A DNA stretch of 64,000 nucleotides from Fibrobacter sp. UWH4. GTDB lineage: Bacteria > Fibrobacterota > Fibrobacteria > Fibrobacterales > Fibrobacteraceae. The stretch covers positions 310,001-374,000 of the forward strand of contig NZ_FRAY01000004.1 in NCBI RefSeq assembly GCF_900142475.1. Reading direction: 5' to 3'. The number at the start of each line of letters is the position of its first letter. Within the stretch, counting starts at the first letter, position 1. The position numbers and the translations under genes were made by a program. The notes beneath the pieces are model-generated. The model searched no databases. It had not been told where the DNA came from and worked only from the letters and a program-made list of their open reading frames with translations. Below, piece by piece: positions 53,091 through 61,565 of the stretch.

Positions 53091-53349
53091 GTACCTATAA
53101 AAATGCTGTTTTTCCCATTTTATAGGTACAAAACAATCCCACAAAGCAAATTATATTGAACTTGTACCTATAAGCAAAGTCAAAAGGGTAGTCTTATAGG
53201 TGCTTTTTCCGAGCCTTTAGCATTAATTTATTCGCAAAATAAGAAAAACGTACCTATAAAGGGATTGATTTTCAAAACTTTATAGGTACGAAAAAAAAAT
53301 CATTTTTCAAATACCTATAAAAAGAACTTGTCGCCCTATTTTATAGGTA
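53091..53349. repeat. Array of four TACCTATAA/TTATAGGTA hairpins
   Basis: Arms and loops: GTACCTATAAAA-15 nt-TTTTATAGGTAC (53091-53129, perfect); GTACCTATAAG-18-CTTATAGGTGC (53164-53203, one mismatch); CGTACCTATAAAG-16-CTTTATAGGTACG (53249-53290, perfect); TACCTATAAAA-16-TTTTATAGGTA (53312-53349, perfect). Loops and intervals (34, 45, 21 nt) have unrelated sequence. Lies between two convergent genes (auxiliary lipoprotein and nadE). Confidence 0.9.
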
Positions 53350-53351
53350 CC

Positions 53352-53396
53352 GAAATTACAAATTCCGCAATTACAGGTTCAGCAATTACAGGTCCC
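53352..53396. repeat. Three 15-bp tandem repeats
   Basis: GAAATTACAAATTCC, GCAATTACAGGTTCA, GCAATTACAGGTCCC, followed by GCAA. Adjoins the last hairpin. Confidence 0.75.
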
Positions 53397-53409
53397 GCAA
53401 CGGACAAAG

Positions 53410-53470
53410 CTAGAGCCTGTCGCCGAAGCTCGAAGTCGGCATTATCTAGAGCCAGTCGCCGAAACTCGAA
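53410..53470. repeat. Duplicated 3' end of nadE
   Basis: CTAGAGCC.GTCGCCGAA.CTCGAA occurs at 53410-53434 and 53446-53470 (22 of 25 bases equal, period 36 bp). The second copy is the actual end of nadE including its stop; the first is a relic outside the gene. Confidence 0.75.
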
Positions 53471-55401
53471 TCGCTGGGCATACGCCAGTCGGCACGCGGC
53501 GACAGGGAAATCGTTCCGACCTTCGGGCCGTCAGGAATACAGCTGCGCTTAAACTGCTGTGTAAAGAATCGGCGCACGAATACGGCAAGCGCCTTTTCCA
53601 GTTCCTCGTCGCTATATTTCCCTGCAAAGGCGTACTTCGCCAGGAACAGCATCTTTTGCGGAGTCGCACCGTACTTGGCAAAATGATACAGGTAAAAGTC
53701 GTGGATTTCGTAGGCGCCCAGAATACTTTCGGTCTTCTGCGCAATCTGTCCGTTGGCATCGGCAGGTAACAGTTCCGGCGAAACCGGCGTATCGAGAATG
53801 TCGCGGAGCACCAAAGAAAGTTCGTCGGCCGTCTTTTCATCGGCAATGAAGTTTCTCGCACGGTCCGCATACCAGCCCACCACATGGCGCACGAGCGTTT
53901 TCGGAATATCGCAGTTTACTGCATACATCGACATGTGATCGGCATTGTAGGTGCTCCAGCCGAGCGCAATTTCAGAAAGGTCACCCGTTCCCACCACGAT
54001 ACCGCCTTCCTTGTTCGCGATATCCATCAGGATCTGGGTGCGTTCACGGGCCTGCACATTTTCGTAGGTCACATTGAGCGTATTCGGGTCGTGGTCGATG
54101 TCCGCAAAATGCTGCATGCACGCCTTCTGGATATCGATCGTACGAAGTTCCACGCCCAACAGTTCCGCCATCGTAACAGCGTTGTTCTTGGTGCGTTTCG
54201 TCGTTCCGAAGCCAGGCATCGTGAGCACGAGAATTTCGCTTGCAGGGCGTTTCAGCAACTTGAATGTTTCCGAAATCACGAGCAATGCCAACGTCGAATC
54301 GAGTCCGCCGCTAAGCCCCACGACCGCACGTTTGGTATGCGAAGCCTCGATGCGTTTCGCAAGCCCCGCACACTGGATATTGAAAATTTCCTTGCAGTTC
54401 TGGTCACGGGTTTCGGCATTCCCCGGAACAAACGGAGTTGGAGCCACAAAACGGTACTTGAGGCTCTCCATCGAGCGCAGCCCGTCGAAACTCGCCGCAC
54501 GCGCATAAAATTCGCGGCTATCGAAATCCTGGAACGAGCCTTCGCTCAATCGCTGCATGTTCAGGCGTTCCACGTCGACATCGGCGTAGATAATTTCTGA
54601 TTCGCGGCTGTAATTTTTCGTCTCGGCAAGCATTGTCCCGTTTTCAGCAATCATCAAGTGACCGCTAAAGACCATATCCGTCGTCGATTCGTGCACCCCC
54701 GCCGAAGCATACACATAGGCGGCCATGCAACGAGCCGACTGGTTCATCACCAGGTTGCGGCGATAGTCGCCCTTGCCCACCAAGGCGTCACTTGCGGAAA
54801 GGTTCACAATCACATTCGCTCCGGCCAGGGCAAGTTCACCGCTCGGAGGCACAGGCGTCCACAAGTCTTCGCAGAGTTCCACGCCGACACGTACCTCGGA
54901 ACCCTCGCCCTTCACCGTAAAGAAATTCGTCACCGGCACATCGCCAAAGCCTTCGACACGGCAAACCGGCGCAGCCCCTGCCGCACCGCCGCGCAACAAA
55001 TCGCGGCCACTCGAGAAATGACGTTTTTCGTAGAACTCACGCTGGTTCGGCAAATGAATCTTGGGCGTCACCGCCACAAGCTTACCCTTCTGCACAAAGG
55101 CGGCGCAGTTGTAGAGGCAACCGAACATACGAAGCGGAAGCCCCACCGCAATCACCGTATCGCTATCCGCAAAAGCCTTCGCAATCTCCGAAAGCGATTC
55201 CAGGCTCTTTTTAAGCAACAGTTCCTGATGGAACAGGTCACTGCAGGTGTACCCCGTAATGCAGAGTTCGGGGAACACGACAAAGGCCGCTCCCCCGTCA
55301 ATCGCCTCGCGGGCGCAACGGATAATTTCAGCCGTATTGTAGGCGGTATCGGCGACTTTCAGCGTCGGGCAAACAGATGCGAATCGGTAAAATCCAAACA
55401 T
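53446..55401 (-). CDS. nadE: Glutamine-dependent NAD+ synthase
   Basis: 651 residues, the long two-domain form. N-terminal nitrilase-type glutaminase with triad Glu45 (FPELCITGY), Lys114 (TPKIHLPN) and Cys177 (GVELCEDLW). C-terminal NAD synthetase with the ATP-pyrophosphatase loop GLSGGLDSTLALLV and GTGDLSEIALGWSTYNADH. Last step of NAD synthesis, using glutamine as nitrogen source. Ends FGDWL; the 3' end is duplicated 36 bp downstream. Confidence 0.95.
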   Translation of the reverse strand: MFGFYRFASVCPTLKVADTAYNTAEIIRCAREAIDGGAAFVVFPELCITGYTCSDLFHQELLLKKSLESLSEIAKAFADSDTVIAVGLPLRMFGCLYNCAAFVQKGKLVAVTPKIHLPNQREFYEKRHFSSGRDLLRGGAAGAAPVCRVEGFGDVPVTNFFTVKGEGSEVRVGVELCEDLWTPVPPSGELALAGANVIVNLSASDALVGKGDYRRNLVMNQSARCMAAYVYASAGVHESTTDMVFSGHLMIAENGTMLAETKNYSRESEIIYADVDVERLNMQRLSEGSFQDFDSREFYARAASFDGLRSMESLKYRFVAPTPFVPGNAETRDQNCKEIFNIQCAGLAKRIEASHTKRAVVGLSGGLDSTLALLVISETFKLLKRPASEILVLTMPGFGTTKRTKNNAVTMAELLGVELRTIDIQKACMQHFADIDHDPNTLNVTYENVQARERTQILMDIANKEGGIVVGTGDLSEIALGWSTYNADHMSMYAVNCDIPKTLVRHVVGWYADRARNFIADEKTADELSLVLRDILDTPVSPELLPADANGQIAQKTESILGAYEIHDFYLYHFAKYGATPQKMLFLAKYAFAGKYSDEELEKALAVFVRRFFTQQFKRSCIPDGPKVGTISLSPRADWRMPSDSSFGDWL

Positions 55402-55442
55402 AACCTAAATATAGATTAGTTCGGGGATTTCTGCGAGGCAAA

Positions 55443-56969
55443 TCAATGTCCGGACTTGATTCCGAGCTTGTTCATGCGGTAATTCATCATGCGCGGAGAA
55501 ACGCCCAGGTCGCGGCCAGCAGCAGAAAGGTTGCCGTTGTTGCGCTTGATGGCCTCGGTGATGATTTCCCGTTCATAATTGTTCATCATGACATCGAGAG
55601 GAGCCATCTTCGAAGTCACCGCGCCGACCGTTCCCGCACTCAGGCTTGTCTGCAGCGAAGGCGGCAAGTTGTAGCTGTGAATGCAGTCGTCACTTGCGGT
55701 AAGCACCGCGCGTTCCATGCAGTTTTCCAGTTCACGCACGTTGCCCGGCCAGTGGTAACTCATGAGCAAGTTGATGGCCGTCGTCGAAAGGCGCACAATC
55801 TTCTTGTTGTAGCGAAGGTTCATCTTTTCGATAAAATGTTCCGCGAGCAAGATGATATCGGACTTACGCTTTGCAAGATCCGGCATGGTAATCGGGAAAA
55901 TGTTCAGGCGGTAGAACAAGTCTTCGCGGAACTTGCCCTGAGAAATCAGCTCTTCCAGGTTACGACTCGTGGCCGCCAAAAAACGCACATCGGAATGGAG
56001 TTCCTCGTTGCTACCCACGCGGCTAAAGGTGCGTTCCTGCAAGAAGCGCAAGAGTTTCACCTGCGTTTGCATCGTCAGGTCGCCAATTTCGTCAAGGAAA
56101 AGCGTTCCCCCGTCGGCTGCCTCGGCGCGGCCGATACGGCGGTTCATCGCTCCCGTAAAGGCGCCCTTCTCGTGACCGAAAAGTTCGCTTTCCACAAGAT
56201 TTTCGGGCAGAGCGGCGCAGTTGAGCGTAATGAAAGGCTTATCCTTTCTTGCAGACAAATTCACAATCGCACGGGCGATCATTTCCTTACCCGTACCGCT
56301 ACCGCCGCGAATCAAGACAGTCGCATCGCTCGGGGCCACCTGGCGCACCTGTTCGTAAATCTGCTGCATTTCGCGGCAGTTACCCACGAGTTCGCCGGGA
56401 TTGTTCGAAAGCATATCGCGAAGCTTGCGGTTTTCTTCGAGCATGGCCTCGCGTTCATTGTGCAACTCGATGCATTCGTTCGCCGCATCGCCGGTGATGT
56501 TTGCGATAATTTCAAGGAGTGCCACGTCACGATCCAAGTCCGTAGAACCGTCTACCGGGCGGTCAATCGAAAGAGTCCCGATGACCTGGCCATCGTGAAT
56601 CAGGGGCACGCAAATAAACGCCACCTGGGAATCATAATGGCGGCTACCCGTGCGGTTCAAGAAGCGGGAATCCTTGCGCAGGTCCGGAATCACATGGCTA
56701 ATACCGCGTTCTGCGACATGGCCCGTAATGCCTTCACCCATGCGGTAAGAGCCGCGCTGCTTTTCGGATTCGTCAAGCCCGCGGGAGGCTTCAATCTTCA
56801 AGGTATCACCAAACAGAAGCGCGAACGTTCCGCGCAACATGCCAAGTTCGGATTCCAGAATACCAAGGACGTTTTCCAGCAACTTTTCCACATTGCGCTC
56901 GTGAATGATCGCGACGCTGATCTTCTGGATGACAGAAATTTCGGAACCTATTGGGGACGGCATGGACAT
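55443..56969 (-). CDS. Sigma-54-dependent activator with GAF sensor (NifA-like architecture)
   Basis: 508 residues. GAF domain (about 20-165), a helical linker (170-195), AAA+ with Walker A GGSGTGKE (222-229) and the sigma-54 contact loop GAFTGA (269-274), Walker B GGTLFLDEIGD, NIFPITMPDLAKRKSDI, and a Fis-type helix-turn-helix at the end (NGNLSAAGRDLGVSPRMMNY). Architecture equals NifA, but GAF ligand and targets cannot be read; no nif gene is near. Downstream of dapL on the same strand, separated by a repeat. Confidence 0.92.
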   Translation of the reverse strand: MSMPSPIGSEISVIQKISVAIIHERNVEKLLENVLGILESELGMLRGTFALLFGDTLKIEASRGLDESEKQRGSYRMGEGITGHVAERGISHVIPDLRKDSRFLNRTGSRHYDSQVAFICVPLIHDGQVIGTLSIDRPVDGSTDLDRDVALLEIIANITGDAANECIELHNEREAMLEENRKLRDMLSNNPGELVGNCREMQQIYEQVRQVAPSDATVLIRGGSGTGKEMIARAIVNLSARKDKPFITLNCAALPENLVESELFGHEKGAFTGAMNRRIGRAEAADGGTLFLDEIGDLTMQTQVKLLRFLQERTFSRVGSNEELHSDVRFLAATSRNLEELISQGKFREDLFYRLNIFPITMPDLAKRKSDIILLAEHFIEKMNLRYNKKIVRLSTTAINLLMSYHWPGNVRELENCMERAVLTASDDCIHSYNLPPSLQTSLSAGTVGAVTSKMAPLDVMMNNYEREIITEAIKRNNGNLSAAGRDLGVSPRMMNYRMNKLGIKSGH

Positions 56970-56999
56970 AAGATAGAAATAAGTAGCAGGTGGTTCAAC

Positions 57000-57072
57000 G
57001 AGTTCAGAATTCAGAGTTCAGAATTCAGAGTTGTTATAATTCCGAAATCCGAAATCTGAAATCCGAAATATA
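57000..57072. repeat. GAATTCAGAGTTCAGAATTC repeat after dapL
   Basis: Degenerate tandem of TTCAGAATTCAGAG and TTCCGAAATCCGAAATC, starting right after the dapL stop (57073). Confidence 0.65.
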
Positions 57073-58281
57073 TTATAGTTTCTCCCTGATTCTCCTAAGG
57101 GCTTCGACGGTGCGTTCGTAGTCACCGAAGGCGGTCAGGCGGAAGTATCCTTCGCCGCAGGGGCCAAAGCCGCTGCCCGGGGTACCCACGACTTCGCAGG
57201 TGGCAAGCAAGCGGTCAAAGAAATCGAAGGATTTTTCGCCGTCCGCAATTTTCCACCAGATGTACGGGGCATGTTCGCCACCGAACACCGTGTAACCGGC
57301 GGCTGTCAGTTCCTTGCGGATTACGCCTGCGGTACGCATGTAACCGGCAATGACTTCTTTTGTCTGTAACCAGCCCACCGGCGAATAGATCGCCTCGGCG
57401 GCACGCTGCGTCACGTAGCTTACGCCGTTGAACTTGGTGCACTGTCTGCGGTTCCACATGGCGCGGAGTTTAGAAAGTTCGTGCGGAATCACCGTATAGG
57501 CGCAGCGCACGCCCGTAAAGCCGGCCGTCTTGCTGAAACTGCGGAATTCAATGGCGCACGTGCGCGCACCCGGAATTTCGAAAATGGAATGCGGCAAGGT
57601 TTCGTCCTGGATGTAGCAGTTGTAAGCGCCATCAAACAGAATCAGCGCACCATTTTCGTTGGCATAGTTCACGAACTTCTGCAAAGTTTCGCGGCTAAGG
57701 ACCGTACCCGTGGGGTTGTTCGGGCTGCAAAGGTAAATCAGCTGCACCGGATCCTTGGGCAAATCCGGCTGGAAATTGTTTTCGGCAGTCGAAGCAAGGT
57801 AAGTCACCTTAGAAAAATGTCCGTCACTTTGCAACACGCCTGCACGGCCAGCCATTACGTTGGAGTCCAGATAGACCGGATAAACCGGGTCCGGAATGGC
57901 AATCTTTACATTTTCTGTAAAAAGCTCCTGGATGTTCGCCACATCGCACTTGGAACCATCGCTCACGAAGATGTCATCCGGGTCCATTTCGATGCCGCGG
58001 GCGGTGTATTCGCCACGAACGATCGCCTCGCGAACAAAATCGTAGCCCTGTTCGGGGCCGTAACCGCGGAAAGAATCCTTCACGGCCATTTCGTCCACGG
58101 CCTTGTGCATGGCCTTGATGACTTCCGGGATCAAGGGCGTGGTCACATCGCCAATACCCAGTCGAATGATGTCTGCATCGGGCTTTTTCGCCTGATATTC
58201 CTTGATTTTCTGGGCGATCGTCGAGAAAAGGTAGCTGCCAGGCAGCAAGTCGTAGTTAGTGTTGATGATTGATTCGTTCAT
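57073..58281 (-). CDS. dapL: LL-diaminopimelate aminotransferase
   Basis: 402 residues, the usual DapL length. Converts tetrahydrodipicolinate directly to LL-diaminopimelate, bypassing the DapC/D/E steps. Motifs: IIRLGIGDVTTPLIPEVIKA, FRGYGPEQGYDFVREAI, CSPNNPTGTV, and PLP Lys251 in FRSFSKTAGFTGVRC. dapF, the next enzyme of the pathway, is just upstream on the same strand. The start has the GTGGTTAGT-type repeat instead of a Shine-Dalgarno. Confidence 0.95.
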   Translation of the reverse strand: MNESIINTNYDLLPGSYLFSTIAQKIKEYQAKKPDADIIRLGIGDVTTPLIPEVIKAMHKAVDEMAVKDSFRGYGPEQGYDFVREAIVRGEYTARGIEMDPDDIFVSDGSKCDVANIQELFTENVKIAIPDPVYPVYLDSNVMAGRAGVLQSDGHFSKVTYLASTAENNFQPDLPKDPVQLIYLCSPNNPTGTVLSRETLQKFVNYANENGALILFDGAYNCYIQDETLPHSIFEIPGARTCAIEFRSFSKTAGFTGVRCAYTVIPHELSKLRAMWNRRQCTKFNGVSYVTQRAAEAIYSPVGWLQTKEVIAGYMRTAGVIRKELTAAGYTVFGGEHAPYIWWKIADGEKSFDFFDRLLATCEVVGTPGSGFGPCGEGYFRLTAFGDYERTVEALRRIREKL

Positions 58282-58285
58282 AATA

Positions 58286-58319
58286 AGTGGTCAGTGGTTA
58301 GTAAACAGTGGTTAGTGGT
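58286..58319. repeat. GTGGTTAGT repeat at the dapL start
   Basis: AGTGGTCAGTGGTTAGTAAA then CAGTGGTTAGTGG, ending 4 bases before the ATG. Confidence 0.7.
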
Positions 58320-58366
58320 AATGCAGGTTGAATTAGGAATTGAAATAATCGCGGCTTCGCCACTTA

Positions 58367-58400
58367 AGTAAATAATTCCGAACTCCGAATTCCGAATTGT
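58367..58400. repeat. TTCCGAATTCCGAATT repeat after dapF
   Basis: AATTCCGAACTCCGAATTCC then GAATTG, 10 bases after the dapF stop; same family as 35376, 57000 and 11143. Confidence 0.6.
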
Positions 58401-58409
58401 CCTCATTGC

Positions 58410-59303
58410 TCACGCCTCAATCTCTCCTCTAAATACTTCTTCTGCGGGGCCGGTCATCAGGACGGGGCCACCTTCTTCGTGCTTGATGTGGAGAACACCG
58501 CCGTCGAGGATGAAGTCGGCTTCGACGCCCACGCGGCCCGTGCGCTGGGCCGCAACGAGGGTTGCGCAACTGCCGGTGCCGCAAGCCATGGTGACTCCGC
58601 AACCCCGTTCCCAAACCCGCATGCGGATTTGGGTGGGCGCCGCTCCCGCAGCGGGGATTACCTGGGCAAATTCAATGTTACAACGGTCGGGGAACTGTTT
58701 GTCCACTTCTAGAATGCTCCCCCACTTTTCCAGCTGAATTTTTTCGATGTCATCCACGAAAATCACCGCATGCGGATTCCCCATCGAGACCGTCTCGGCG
58801 GTAAAATCGAAACTATCGGCCGTAAGCTTAATCGAGCCCAAGAAGTTTCTCGGAAGTCCCATATCTACGCACACGCGACCATCGTCTAAAAGCGCAGGCT
58901 TCACCAGGCCACTCTTGGTATGCAGATTAAAAACCTTCGTGCTATCGTCTTTTGCAAGACCGCGGCTGCGGATATACTTTGCCACACAACGCGTCGCATT
59001 ACCGCACATGGCCGCCTCGGAGCCATCGGCATTAAAGATGCGCATTTCAAAATCAACACCATTCGGTGCTGATTTCGCAGCAGGCCCCACGCTGGCACCG
59101 ACGCCCGTATCGCCCAGCACCAGGCAACCGTCGTTATCCATCGGAGTTACAATCACCACTCCATCGGCACCGATACCGAAGCGGCGGTCGCAAAGCTTGA
59201 CGACGCGATCTGTAAAGGCGGCGCCATATTCCGGCGTCTGCCCCGGTTCATACAACACGAAATCATTTCCCAATCCGGTCCATTTTGAAAAATTCAATGA
59301 CAT
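58410..59303 (-). CDS. dapF: Diaminopimelate epimerase
   Basis: 297 residues. Interconverts LL- and meso-diaminopimelate with two active-site Cys: Cys100 in NADGSEAAMCGNATRC and Cys241 in RGCGVTMACGTGSCA. Compared with the usual fold it carries an extra stretch of about 25 residues (60-84, CLVLGDTGVGASVGPAAKSA), a loop before the IFNADGSE strand. Followed by dapL, so the two genes supply meso-DAP for peptidoglycan and lysine. Confidence 0.95.
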   Translation of the reverse strand: MSLNFSKWTGLGNDFVLYEPGQTPEYGAAFTDRVVKLCDRRFGIGADGVVIVTPMDNDGCLVLGDTGVGASVGPAAKSAPNGVDFEMRIFNADGSEAAMCGNATRCVAKYIRSRGLAKDDSTKVFNLHTKSGLVKPALLDDGRVCVDMGLPRNFLGSIKLTADSFDFTAETVSMGNPHAVIFVDDIEKIQLEKWGSILEVDKQFPDRCNIEFAQVIPAAGAAPTQIRMRVWERGCGVTMACGTGSCATLVAAQRTGRVGVEADFILDGGVLHIKHEEGGPVLMTGPAEEVFRGEIEA

Positions 59304-59599
59304 ATACTACTCACTGTGTATTTTGTTCGCCCTCTATTTTATTCGCCCCCTCCATTTGCAAAAAATATGCCAACTTTACAAAAATTGTTAAATCAATTCA
59401 AAATCGCCATTTTCAGCACAAATGAGCTAATTTCAAAAATTTTCCAATTTACATTTATTGTAAAATCCACATCCTTATTTTACATATTTTGTAAAACATT
59501 TTATCATAGTATGTAAGACTCCGTTCCAGACACCCAGGGGGCATCGCGGAAGCTTCTCCCTCAATCACCCCCAGCCCTTTTTTCTAAATTACGCGCGTT
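59304..59599. other. AT-rich divergent intergenic region (dapF / orn)
   Basis: No ORF of note. 59340-59515 is very AT-rich. CTAAATTACGCGCGTT just before the orn ATG resembles the TANATT promoter string seen before mlaE and slyD. Confidence 0.4.
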
Positions 59600-60154
59600 A
59601 TGGCAAGAATTAAAAGCGCACCGAATCTCGTCTGGATGGACCTCGAAATGTCGGGGCTCGAGCCGGAGAGGGACGTTATCCTCGAAATCGCGACTATCAT
59701 CACAGACCCGAACCTGAACATATTGGCCGAAGGACCCGTCTTGGCGATTCACCAGACCGAAAATGTCTTTGAGAGCATGGACGACTGGAATAAGCGTCAC
59801 CACACCCAGAGCGGACTCGTGGAACGTTGCCGTAAGTCGACTCTCAGCATGGCCGACGCCGACAAGATGACCCTCGACTTTATCAAGCCCTTCACCACCG
59901 AACGCGGGAACGTGCTCTGCGGAAATTCCATTACGCAGGACAGGCGTTTTCTGTACAAGTACATGCCGCGGATTTCGGGCTGGCTCAACTACCGCAATAT
60001 CGACGTAAGCTCCATCAAGGAACTGACTTTCCGCTGGTACCCCACGCTACCCGAATTCGAGAAGATGGAAAAGCACCAGGCCCTTGACGACATCCGCGAA
60101 AGCATCGCCGAACTCGAATACTACCGCAAGACGATTTTCAAGACAAGTTTATAA
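59600..60154 (+). CDS. orn: Oligoribonuclease
   Basis: 184 residues, DEDDh exonuclease that degrades 2-5 nt RNAs and pGpG. Motifs: VWMDLEMSGLEPERDVILEI (DxE), GNSITQDRRFLYKYMPRI, NYRNIDVSSIKEL and HQALDDIRESIAEL (catalytic His and Asp). First gene of orn-PBP-lgt; 12 bp to the next gene. Confidence 0.95.
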   Translation: MARIKSAPNLVWMDLEMSGLEPERDVILEIATIITDPNLNILAEGPVLAIHQTENVFESMDDWNKRHHTQSGLVERCRKSTLSMADADKMTLDFIKPFTTERGNVLCGNSITQDRRFLYKYMPRISGWLNYRNIDVSSIKELTFRWYPTLPEFEKMEKHQALDDIRESIAELEYYRKTIFKTSL

Positions 60155-60166
60155 GTTTTTTTCAAG

Positions 60167-61564
60167 ATGGATTTCAACAAGTACCCCCGTCACAACTACA
60201 AGCCGATTGAACGACTCCCCTACGCCGTGAGGATGCGTAACCGCATTATTGTTTTTGCAGTCTTCATGGGAATCTGCGCCCTGCTGGGCACCTGCATTTT
60301 CGGCGGTAACGAACCCGAGAAAATCGAAAACGACACGGAAATCGTAACCGAAAATACCGACGGCGACATCGAAGGTTCCCGCACAGATGCCCCCCGCACC
60401 GAGACCGGAGAACAGCAGACACAAGGGGAAATCCCGACCGGGCTATTCCCTAAAGCCGACTCCGAAGACATCGCGAACATGCAGAGCGCCATTGCCGCGT
60501 CCGTCGCGCCGACCGAGATGCCCCCCGAAGTCGAAACCATCGACAGCACGCATATCAAGGCGCAGGCCGACGTGTTCCTGGCCGAAAAGATCGACAACCT
60601 GTTGCGCCGTTTCCGCCCCGAGCACGCGATTATATTGATGGTGGACCCGAATAGCAACGAGATTATCGCCTGGGGTGAACGCCGCGACAACCACGTGCAG
60701 GAAAAACCGGACTATTTCATCAAGAACACCTTCCCCGCCGCGTCGCTTGCCAAGACGATTACGATTGCGGCCGCCATGGAAAGCAACCGCTACTCGCTCA
60801 CCAGCCAGATTCCGATGATTGGCGCAAGCCACACGCTTTACCGCAACCAGCTGCGCGTAAGGGACGGATTCAAGGGACCGTTCATCGAGATGCAGGACGC
60901 CTACGCAAAATCCGCTAACCCGCCGCTCGCCCTGATAGGCATGAATGTGGGTGCAGACCGCCTGAAATCGGCAGCCAAGAAACTCGGCTACAATATGAAC
61001 TTCCCCGCCGGGCTTCCCGGACGCTCCACGTACGCACCGCCCGATACCGGCTACGGACTCGCCGAGGCCAGCTGCGGTTTCACCGAAGCGACAACACTCA
61101 CGCCGCTCCTGGCCGCCGCCCAAGTTCGCGCCATTCTCACGAAACAGCCTCTGGAAATTCCCTGGGCAAAGAACCTCGACGGTTACGCACCCAAGAGCCG
61201 TATCGCCCTAGATGTCGGCAAGTTCACCGAGAATACCTACTACGGGCTCCGCGAAGCGATGGTCCGCAGCGTGACCAACGGAACCGCCCGCAAGAACATA
61301 TCGACCAAGCACATGGCCCGCAAGAATTTCAACGCCCTCACCATCGGCGGCAAGACTGGCTCTCTCGACGGACACGACCCCTACGGCCGCTACGAGTGGT
61401 TCATGGGTTTTGCACAGTCCAAGGAAAACCCGAGCAAGGCGGTGGTACTCGTGATTATGCAGGTGCACGACTTGCAGGGTATGCGTTCGCAGCCGGCAAC
61501 ACAGGTCGCCGCGAAGCTCTTTAACTACTGGGCACATCAGAATCTCCCCAAACAAGGAAAATAA
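60167..61564 (+). CDS. Penicillin-binding protein, transpeptidase only
   Basis: 465 residues. Short cytoplasmic N-terminus, one membrane helix (about 26-45), an acidic low-complexity linker (48-125), then a transpeptidase domain with SxxK at Ser193-Lys196 (ASLAKT), SxN at 249-251 (KSANPP) and KTG in IGGKTGSLDG. Lacks the usual class B dimerisation domain, so it is a minimal D,D-transpeptidase. The next gene (lgt) starts 1 bp after its stop. Confidence 0.88.
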   Translation: MDFNKYPRHNYKPIERLPYAVRMRNRIIVFAVFMGICALLGTCIFGGNEPEKIENDTEIVTENTDGDIEGSRTDAPRTETGEQQTQGEIPTGLFPKADSEDIANMQSAIAASVAPTEMPPEVETIDSTHIKAQADVFLAEKIDNLLRRFRPEHAIILMVDPNSNEIIAWGERRDNHVQEKPDYFIKNTFPAASLAKTITIAAAMESNRYSLTSQIPMIGASHTLYRNQLRVRDGFKGPFIEMQDAYAKSANPPLALIGMNVGADRLKSAAKKLGYNMNFPAGLPGRSTYAPPDTGYGLAEASCGFTEATTLTPLLAAAQVRAILTKQPLEIPWAKNLDGYAPKSRIALDVGKFTENTYYGLREAMVRSVTNGTARKNISTKHMARKNFNALTIGGKTGSLDGHDPYGRYEWFMGFAQSKENPSKAVVLVIMQVHDLQGMRSQPATQVAAKLFNYWAHQNLPKQGK

Positions 61565-61565
61565 A

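Noticed and set aside
53091-53349. Possible CRISPR array
   Set aside because: Repeats are inverted pairs, intervals vary from 21 to 45 nt, and no cas genes are present.
55443-56969. Naming the sigma-54 activator NifA
   Set aside because: GAF-AAA-Fis architecture is shared by many activators and no nitrogen-fixation gene is near.
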